Assembly (NCBI GenBank): GCA_910588795.1
Contig: CAJURI010000062.1
Coordinates: 1-13,233 of the forward strand
Length of the DNA stretch: 13,233 nt
Direction of reading: 5' to 3'
Source of the DNA: an uncultured Duncaniella sp.
GTDB taxonomy: Bacteria; Bacteroidota; Bacteroidia; Bacteroidales; Muribaculaceae
Of the stretch, positions 1-5,714 are shown piece after piece (position 1 is the stretch's first letter; every line of letters starts with the position of its first letter). A model generated the notes under the pieces. That model saw nothing but the letters and a program-made list of their open reading frames with translations. It made no database searches and had not been told where the DNA came from. A program made the position numbers and the translations under genes.

Positions 1-57
1 GACTCATAAATCTACCCTTAATCGTGTATTGGATGATAGTTGCGGATTTTAGGATGT

Positions 58-1791
58 TTATGCTATTTCTGCTATCTGTGCCGGGGTGAGGCCGTTGGCA
101 GCGAGCACTTCGTCCACGCTGTAGCGGTCGAGGAACTCCTTTTTGAGTCCGAGGCATGTGACACGTACCGGGGAGCATCCCAGGTATGCCGCCACTTTCT
201 GTCCGAATCCTCCGTCGATTATGCCGTCCTCTATGGTGATGACGTGGCGGTAGTCCTTGAGCGTGTCGAGACAGACGGTGTCGACGCTGGAGAGTATGCG
301 CGGGTTGATCACTGTGGGGGTTATACCTCTGGCCCGGAGCAGTGCGGCGGTTTCCTCGGCTATGGCCAGGAACGGACCTTCGGCTATGAGAGCCACTTCC
401 GATCCGCGTTCCACTATCTCGTATCTGTCGAAGTCGGTGTCGACAGGTGTGTCACGGTGTCGCACGGGACCTCCCGGTGTGCGTATCACAGTGGGAGTGG
501 AAGGGGAGCCGACTGTCTGGTCGATCATCGCCAGATACTCTTCGGCGGATGCCGGTGCGAGATATCTGATTCCGGGGATGTTGGACACCATGGATATGTC
601 AAAGAACCCTAAATGGGTCATGTCGTTAAGTCCGTATATGCCGGTATGGAATATCACGAATGTCGCCGGCAGATTGTTTATGGCTATGTCATGCGAAAGC
701 TGGTCGTAGGCCCTTTGCAGGAATGTTGAAACAACCCCCATCACGGGACGCGCGCCCCCTCTGGCAAGTCCGGCGGCCATGGTGACACAGTCCTGCTCGG
801 TTATGCCCGTGTCAATGAACTGCTCTCCGGCAGCCTTGCGCATCTCAGGGCTCCATCCGAATGCTCCCGGAGTCCCGGCGGTGAGTGCCACGACATTCTT
901 GTCGGCGCGCATATGGCGGAGCATGCTCTGCACGAACATGTCATCGTAGCTTTCGGCTGTCGAGATGCAGGTGTCAGCTCCCGTCTTCATGTCGAAGGGC
1001 CCGTTGTAATGGAATTGTTCTTTGTGGGCTTCGGCGCATGGCAGTCCCATCCCCTTCATAGTGTTGATGTGCACGAGCACGGCACGGTCCTGCCCTTTGG
1101 CAGCCCGGAACGCATGGATGAGTGAGCGCAGGTCATTGCCGTTGTCGACGTAGATGTATTCGTAGCCGAGAGCGCGGAATATGTTGTCGGCGGCAGTGCC
1201 GTTGGTCCTGCGAAGTTCCGAGAGGTGGCTGTAGAGCTCGCCGTGGTTCTCTGCGATCGACATCTGGTTGTCGTTGAGAATGATTATTATGTTGGACTTT
1301 AGCTCCGGGGCATAGTTGAGAGCTTCGAGTGCCATGCCTCCGCCGAGCGAGGCGTCACCTATGAAAGCCACGACATTTTCCTTGCCTCCACGGAGGTCGC
1401 GTGCTTTCGCAAGTCCGGTTGCGAGGGCTATGGAAGTGGATGTGTGACCCACCTCAAAAAGGTCGTATTCGCTTTCGCGCGGACAGGTATAGCCGGTCAC
1501 ATCGTCGTAATGCGCAGGGTCGATGAAGGCATCGATGCGTCCGGTGAGCATCTTGTGTACATAGCTCTGATGGGACACGTCGTATACGATCTTGTCGGAG
1601 GGCGCGTCAAACACATAGTGCAATGCCACCGTGGCCTCGACGACGCCGAGGTTGGGGCCTACGTGGCCGCCGTGGGCCGCGAGTTTGCGCATGAGCGCGG
1701 CACGGAGCTCGCCGCTGAGCAGGTGAAGCTGTTCGGTTGAGAACCCTTTTATGTCGGAAGGGGTGTGGATGTCTTTGAGATTGATTTCCAT
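58..1791 (-). CDS. DXS-like thiamine-diphosphate enzyme (transketolase family), probably not a true DXP synthase
   Basis: 577 residues, against about 620-640 for housekeeping 1-deoxy-D-xylulose-5-phosphate synthase (DXS). The fold order is the DXS one. The N-terminal ThDP domain shows HGGHVGPNLGVVE (40-52), GHTSTS (115-120), GDAS (145-148) and LNDNQMSIA (172-180). The central pyrimidine domain shows DTGITEQ (327-333) with the catalytic Glu332, STFLQRAYDQ (355-364) and His393 in THLGFFD. A C-terminal transketolase domain follows. Residues that hold the glyceraldehyde-3-phosphate phosphate in E. coli DXS are replaced: by my alignment Tyr392 is Val354, Arg420 is His382 and Arg478 is Gly440. The ThDP core is intact, so I infer an active enzyme with a different acceptor. 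I recall a similar short paralogue family in Firmicutes that is often annotated dxs. The ATG at 1789-1791 gives a natural N terminus, and a -7 element lies 30 bp upstream. Confidence 0.9.
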   Translation of the reverse strand: MEINLKDIHTPSDIKGFSTEQLHLLSGELRAALMRKLAAHGGHVGPNLGVVEATVALHYVFDAPSDKIVYDVSHQSYVHKMLTGRIDAFIDPAHYDDVTGYTCPRESEYDLFEVGHTSTSIALATGLAKARDLRGGKENVVAFIGDASLGGGMALEALNYAPELKSNIIIILNDNQMSIAENHGELYSHLSELRRTNGTAADNIFRALGYEYIYVDNGNDLRSLIHAFRAAKGQDRAVLVHINTMKGMGLPCAEAHKEQFHYNGPFDMKTGADTCISTAESYDDMFVQSMLRHMRADKNVVALTAGTPGAFGWSPEMRKAAGEQFIDTGITEQDCVTMAAGLARGGARPVMGVVSTFLQRAYDQLSHDIAINNLPATFVIFHTGIYGLNDMTHLGFFDISMVSNIPGIRYLAPASAEEYLAMIDQTVGSPSTPTVIRTPGGPVRHRDTPVDTDFDRYEIVERGSEVALIAEGPFLAIAEETAALLRARGITPTVINPRILSSVDTVCLDTLKDYRHVITIEDGIIDGGFGQKVAAYLGCSPVRVTCLGLKKEFLDRYSVDEVLAANGLTPAQIAEIA

Positions 1792-1821
1792 ATGTTACGG
1801 GAGAATAAAACTTTAACGCTA

Positions 1822-1829
1822 CAAAATTA
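1822..1829 (-). promoter_or_regulatory. Bacteroidetes-type -7 element upstream of the DXS-like gene
   Basis: The minus strand reads TAATTTTG, an exact match to TAnnTTTG, in the 112-bp gap between the M16 peptidase and the DXS-like gene. It leaves 30 bp before the ATG, a normal leader length. I see no good TTTG/TTG -33 box at the expected 19-21 bp spacing, so the call rests on the -7 match and its position. Confidence 0.55.
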
Positions 1830-1903
1830 ACATATGCGGCATCCTATTGTTCTACCAGTTTTCATGTAAAAGTTACCATAATCAATATTCCCGCAGCTTC
1901 ATA

Positions 1904-3139
1904 TCATATGAGCGTGAGCCTTGATAGGGGGAGCAGGCTTCCGGCGGCTGTGAGGATATCGGACGGTGTGACCGCGTTTATGGCCTCTATATGTTCGGAC
2001 GGAGATATTGCATGGCCGCGGAACAGCGTGGAGCGCGCCATGCTTAGAGCGCGTTGCTCTGTGTTGGTCGACGCCACCGTCAGCTGTCCTATGTACTGGC
2101 GTTTGGCTTCCCTGAGCTGCCGGTCGGACAGCAGGCTTTCAGCCTGGCGTTCGATGATCCCGGTGGCTATGCTGCGGCAGCGTTCCACGTCGTCGGGGTC
2201 ACATCCGTAGTAAATGGTGAAGAGTCCGGCATCTGAAAGCTGCGAGGTAGAGGCATCCACGGTGTAGACGAGCCCTCGGCGTTCGCGCAGAGCCACATTG
2301 AGAAGTGAGTTCATGCCCGGACCCCCGAGTATATTGGTGAGAAGTGCCATCGCATAGCGTGACTCCGAGTACATGTCGGGGATTCTTGATCCGAGTATGG
2401 TATGGGCCTGATGGGTGCCTATGGCGCGTGTCTCGTCAAAGAGTGGCGCGATTGCGATATCGCCGGCCGCTCTGGCTTCAAGGGCCGCTTCCTGCACTCT
2501 GGCTGTGAAGTGCCTTTCTGCAAGGCTGACAATCTTTCCCGGTTTTTCCGGCCCGGAGTAAAATAACACCATGTTGGCCGGAGTATAGTATTTCCTGAGG
2601 TAGTCACGGCACACTTCGGTGGAAAGTCTTTCGAGGCTGTCCCGGTTGCCGAGTATAGGGTGGGCGAGCGGAGTCCCTTCAAAGACCAGTTCGTCGAAAT
2701 CGTCAAAGATCCCTTCGGAGGGTATGTCAAGATAGGTGTCTATCTCGTCGGCCACAACCTGCCGCTCGCGCTCGATCTCCACGGCGGGGAACTGGGAGTT
2801 CTCCACAAGATCGGCCACAAGGTCGAGCGCACGCGTTGTGTGCCCTGCCGGATAGGTGGTGTATATCACAGTCTCCTCTTTGGTGGTGTAGGCGTTCAGC
2901 TCACCCCCGATCCGCTCCATGCGGTTGAGAATGTGCCATGCCCGTCGACGCAGTGTGCCCTTGAATATGGTGTGCTCCACGAAGTGGGCCAGCCCGTAGT
3001 GGTCAGGGGCCTCGTCGCGGCTTCCGGCCCTTACTGCCACGCCGCAGTGCTCCACCGCACTTCCGGGACGGTAATGCATCACCGTCCTGAGCCCGGAGCT
3101 CAGGACGGCGTAATGAATTTCATTTTCAGTGCTGTCCAT
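1904..3139 (-). CDS. M16 family zinc metallopeptidase (processing-peptidase-like)
   Basis: 411 residues from the ATG at 3137-3139. The inverted zinc motif HFVEH is at 52-56. A third ligand, Glu132 in VVADEI, lies 75 residues beyond it, the spacing expected for M16 enzymes. The C-terminal half has the substrate-binding pattern RERRGLVYTV with conserved Arg and Tyr, so active-site and partner halves sit in one chain, as in single-gene bacterial M16 proteins of about 410-420 residues. No signal peptide is seen, so it is probably cytoplasmic; its substrates are unknown. The frame can be extended 9 bp to a TTG at 3146-3148, but that TTG is part of a strong promoter match, so I reject it. The next gene is the DXS-like enzyme 112 bp on, with its own promoter, so the two are at most loosely coupled. 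Confidence 0.93.
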   Translation of the reverse strand: MDSTENEIHYAVLSSGLRTVMHYRPGSAVEHCGVAVRAGSRDEAPDHYGLAHFVEHTIFKGTLRRRAWHILNRMERIGGELNAYTTKEETVIYTTYPAGHTTRALDLVADLVENSQFPAVEIERERQVVADEIDTYLDIPSEGIFDDFDELVFEGTPLAHPILGNRDSLERLSTEVCRDYLRKYYTPANMVLFYSGPEKPGKIVSLAERHFTARVQEAALEARAAGDIAIAPLFDETRAIGTHQAHTILGSRIPDMYSESRYAMALLTNILGGPGMNSLLNVALRERRGLVYTVDASTSQLSDAGLFTIYYGCDPDDVERCRSIATGIIERQAESLLSDRQLREAKRQYIGQLTVASTNTEQRALSMARSTLFRGHAISPSEHIEAINAVTPSDILTAAGSLLPLSRLTLI

Positions 3140-3145
3140 ATGGTG

Positions 3146-3177
3146 CAAAGATAGCTCTTTTTTAACATATGGGCAAT
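3146..3177 (-). promoter_or_regulatory. Bacteroidetes promoter (-33 and -7) of the M16 peptidase gene, near-leaderless
   Basis: On the minus strand ATTG (3174-3177) is followed after 20 bp by TATCTTTG (3146-3153), an exact TAnnTTTG match with the usual 19-21 bp spacing. Only 6 bp separate the -7 box from the ATG, so the transcript should start at or just before the start codon. Box identity and spacing are seen; the start point is inferred. Confidence 0.7.
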
Positions 3178-3217
3178 AGAATGGATGCGTGAAAGGGCCG
3201 GCCGGCTGTGATACCCG

Positions 3218-3796
3218 CTATTCTATGTCGAGCCCTTTGTAGTGGCATTGCGGATGGTCGCATGCCGGACATTCTTTCGGGGGCTCTTTCCCCTCGAATA
3301 TATAGCCGCACACAAGACATTCCCATTTGATGACATGGTCACGCTTCCACACGGTGCCATCCTTGACCTGTTTCAGATATGTCTCGAAGCGTTCGCGGTG
3401 GTGTTCTTCGATAGAGGCGATCGCTTCGAAATGCTCGGCAATCTCATTGAATCCCTCTTTGCGGGCCACTGCGGCCGATGTCCTGTACTGTTCCACGCCT
3501 TCGGCCAGCTCTTCTTTCATTGCGGTCTCAAGATTGGATGCGGTGTCACCGATGACTCCGGCGTCGACTGTCACATTGCAGTCGACCTGGCCGCCCTTCA
3601 GATATTTGAAGAACACTTTGGCGTGGCGCAGCTCGTTATTGGCAGTCTCCTTGAATACTTCCGAGATGGGGAAATATTCTTCCTTCTCCGCCTGGCTGGC
3701 GTAGAACATGTAGCGTGAATAGGCTGTCGACTCGCTCACATAAGCATTGACGAGATTTTGCTCCGTCTTTGTGCCCTTTATGGATTTGGTACTCAT
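3218..3796 (-). CDS. rbr: Rubrerythrin (peroxide-reducing diiron/rubredoxin protein)
   Basis: Full-length, 192 residues. The N-terminal ferritin-like four-helix domain carries the diiron ligands: Glu22, the ELRH pair Glu55/His58, Glu99/Glu102, and Glu130/His133 in IEEHH. The C-terminal rubredoxin-like domain carries the Fe-Cys4 site C160-x-x-C163 and C176-x-x-C179. Rubrerythrins reduce hydrogen peroxide to water in the cytoplasm of anaerobes, with electrons from reduced rubredoxin or NADH-linked donors. The ATG at 3794-3796 gives the typical start MSTKSIKGTKTEQNL. It appears monocistronic, because the M16 gene 79 bp downstream has its own promoter. The upstream region holds a tandem 21-bp repeat that could be regulatory. 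No clear TAnnTTTG box is visible upstream. A second, broken rubrerythrin lies at the right end of the window. Confidence 0.96.
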   Translation of the reverse strand: MSTKSIKGTKTEQNLVNAYVSESTAYSRYMFYASQAEKEEYFPISEVFKETANNELRHAKVFFKYLKGGQVDCNVTVDAGVIGDTASNLETAMKEELAEGVEQYRTSAAVARKEGFNEIAEHFEAIASIEEHHRERFETYLKQVKDGTVWKRDHVIKWECLVCGYIFEGKEPPKECPACDHPQCHYKGLDIE

Positions 3797-3874
3797 ATCG
3801 TATATTTATGTTGGTTGATAATATTTTCAGCATTGTGACGATATAACATACTGACCGGCGGTAAAGTTTATTGG

Positions 3875-3917
3875 CGTGTTATGAAACTTCCTATATCGTG
3901 TTATGAAACTTCCTATA
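3875..3917. repeat. Tandem direct repeat, 2 x 21 bp, upstream of rubrerythrin
   Basis: Two identical 21-bp copies (3875-3895 and 3897-3917) are separated by one base, giving a period of 22 bp. On the plus strand each begins CGTGTTATG and ends CTTCCTATA. They lie about 80-120 bp upstream of the rubrerythrin ATG, between that gene and the terminator of the neighbouring operon. The right copy abuts the terminator's T tract. A period of two helical turns would suit a dimeric or cooperatively binding regulator, but a neutral duplication is equally possible. Confidence 0.8.
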
Positions 3918-3959
3918 AAAAAGATGGGCCGGCGGTCACATACGATACCGCCGGCCCAT
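3917..3959 (-). terminator. Rho-independent terminator of the TPR/beta-barrel operon
   Basis: Perfect 13-bp GC-rich arms (3924-3936 and 3947-3959; plus-strand arm ATGGGCCGGCGGT) enclose a 10-base loop. In minus-strand sense the stem is followed after one base by six T (3922-3917). It begins 21 bp after the stop codon of the beta-barrel gene. The T tract lies only on the minus-strand exit side, so it should mainly terminate leftward transcription. Confidence 0.9.
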
Positions 3960-3980
3960 GGCCTGTGCTATTGTTTGTTC

Positions 3981-5708
3981 TTAAAACTTCAGGGCTGCAC
4001 CTATCATGGCGTTTGTGCTCTGCATCGGGCGTCCCCCTATGAAGAGGCTCTTGCGTGCAAGCAGGTTCTCGCCTCGGGCGAACACCGTGAAGCGGTCGGT
4101 GACAGTATATCCGGCACCTGCGCTGAGATTGCCTGTCACTCCGAGAGAGACTTTCTCCCTCGGGTAGGTTTCCAGTCCTCCTATCTCTTCCGGTTCGTCG
4201 ATGTAGGCGTAGCATGAGCGGCCGGCGCGGAATTCATATCCCACTGTCAGCAGCAGCCGCTCTATGGGCCGGAACTTAAGTCCGGCATTGACCACGTGGC
4301 GTGCCCTGTCGCGCCACTCGAAGTATGCGCGGTCCCATTTGCCGGGCGCGCCTTCGTATGACACGTTCATAGCGAAAGTCTTGCCGTTGTCATATCCGAG
4401 CCTTATGCCGTAGTGGTAGCCTGTCACGTCGGTGCTTTCCCACACTGCCCCGGCCGGATATATATCGTTTGCCACCGGCATAAGCCAGTTGTCGGCCTTG
4501 GCATATCCGCCGAACAGTTCCACTGTGCCGCCGAAGAACGGGCCTAAGGCGATCTTGCCGTCTATGGCATACGGTATGTGGCTCTGACGGTATGCGACTG
4601 ATCCGTTGATGTAGGGGGTGATGTCATATAGCGATGCGAGGGTGTTGAGCTGTGAGCCTCCGTGCACTCTGAGTTCGGCTCCGAATATCTGTGATCCGTG
4701 CCATGCGAGGGTCACGTCGGGAGCGAAGTGTATTGCCTTGCCCGACTTGATTGAGAGATCCACTTCGGCTCCTATGCGCACGGTGGCCGACGCATTATGG
4801 TATTCGTAGTAAGGGGTGGCCTTGACCAGACCTGATGTCCGGGAGGGGATGAGTGCGGCATCCTCGTCAAAGAATGGGAGTGCTGCCTCATAGTGCTTCC
4901 CGGTGGCGAGGAAGTCGGCGTTGACGCTCAGGCCTATGTGCGAGGATGCGGAGGTCTCGAGCCGGCCTTGGAGTGTGATCCCTGCAAGGTTCTGCCTCAC
5001 AGGTTCATATCCGTTGTAAGGATCCTCGATGGAGATCTCGTCGCCGGGGAAATGCGGGTTGTAGAACCCGAAGTGCTGCAGGCGTATTCCGGCGAGATAG
5101 CTCAGCCCGGAATGTTCGGCACTGATGCTTGCGGCGATATTGGCGCGCGAGGTGGACTGGGAGAAGCGTCCGTCGGCCCCCATCATGTCATGAAACCCGT
5201 AGGTGTAGTCGACTCCGCCGTCGATGAACGCCTTGCTTCCAACCGCCTGGTGCAGGTCCAGCCCTATTGAAGCCGTATGGTCATGCCAGGTGATGTGCTC
5301 ACGTTTGTACAGGTCTCCGTTGTACTGGCCCCAAAGACTCATGCGTGTCTTGTCATTGTCGAGAATGCGGTATCCGGCGGATATGTCGCCGGTCAGTACC
5401 GGCATACCTGCCCCGAGGTTGAAATATCCCTTGTAAGGGGACGTGTATAGCCTGTCGCCCCATGCAACCGGATCGAGGGTCGTGACTGAGTTGGGCACGC
5501 GTGTGGTCACAACTTTGTTGCTGTAGTTGAGCGTCGCTGCCTTTATCGGAGGCAGTGCCACTGTCGGGAGTACGGATATGCGTGATGCATCACGTTTGGT
5601 AGGAGTGATTGCTTGCTCCACGTTTATATCCTTATGCAGGTCCTGCGCCCAGGGACACCCGGGTGAAAAGAGTGCGAAAGCTGATGCGATAAGTGCAATT
5701 TTTTTCAT
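3981..5708 (-). CDS. Outer-membrane beta-barrel protein paired with an exported TPR protein; function unknown
   Basis: 575 residues. The N terminus MKKIALIASAFALFSPGCPWAQ is a signal peptide, probably cleaved near the AQ. A low-complexity linker follows (about 23-75; INVEQAITPTKRDASR, then VLPTVALPPIK). The rest alternates polar and hydrophobic residues with many Gly, Tyr and Phe, and ends GAALKF, a C-terminal Phe as expected for a BAM-assembled barrel. I recall similar Bacteroides proteins annotated as TonB-dependent receptors. I see no plug domain or TonB box, and it is shorter than usual for SusC-type receptors, so I call it only a beta-barrel protein. The gene starts 6 bp after the TPR gene's stop, which implies one operon and a joint role at the outer membrane. 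A strong terminator lies just beyond its stop codon. Barrel topology is inferred from composition, not computed. Confidence 0.8.
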   Translation of the reverse strand: MKKIALIASAFALFSPGCPWAQDLHKDINVEQAITPTKRDASRISVLPTVALPPIKAATLNYSNKVVTTRVPNSVTTLDPVAWGDRLYTSPYKGYFNLGAGMPVLTGDISAGYRILDNDKTRMSLWGQYNGDLYKREHITWHDHTASIGLDLHQAVGSKAFIDGGVDYTYGFHDMMGADGRFSQSTSRANIAASISAEHSGLSYLAGIRLQHFGFYNPHFPGDEISIEDPYNGYEPVRQNLAGITLQGRLETSASSHIGLSVNADFLATGKHYEAALPFFDEDAALIPSRTSGLVKATPYYEYHNASATVRIGAEVDLSIKSGKAIHFAPDVTLAWHGSQIFGAELRVHGGSQLNTLASLYDITPYINGSVAYRQSHIPYAIDGKIALGPFFGGTVELFGGYAKADNWLMPVANDIYPAGAVWESTDVTGYHYGIRLGYDNGKTFAMNVSYEGAPGKWDRAYFEWRDRARHVVNAGLKFRPIERLLLTVGYEFRAGRSCYAYIDEPEEIGGLETYPREKVSLGVTGNLSAGAGYTVTDRFTVFARGENLLARKSLFIGGRPMQSTNAMIGAALKF

Positions 5709-5714
5709 CGATTA

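Noticed and set aside
1..57. Possible feature in the left edge beyond the DXS-like stop codon.
   Set aside because: No convincing hairpin, promoter box or reading frame is visible in these 57 bases.
40..709. Long open frames on the plus strand opposite the DXS-like gene.
   Set aside because: They lie antisense inside a gene with clear family motifs, give low-complexity translations without recognisable domains, and reflect GC-rich codon structure.
58..1791. Calling the first gene dxs.
   Set aside because: The glyceraldehyde-3-phosphate binding positions are substituted and the protein is short; only the broader family is supported.
3187..3210. CCGGCCGG palindrome after the rubrerythrin stop as its terminator.
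   Set aside because: It is self-complementary without a loop, and no T tract follows in the minus-strand sense.
3875..3917. Tandem repeat as a CRISPR remnant.
   Set aside because: Only two copies with a single base between them, no spacer-sized gaps and no cas gene nearby.
3981..5708. TonB-dependent receptor call for the 575-residue barrel.
   Set aside because: No plug domain or TonB box is visible before the barrel, and the length is below that of typical receptors.
5640..5708. Lipoprotein signal at Cys18 of the barrel protein.
   Set aside because: The residues before the Cys are S-P-G, which fit a lipobox poorly, and a beta-barrel protein with a terminal Phe needs no lipid anchor.
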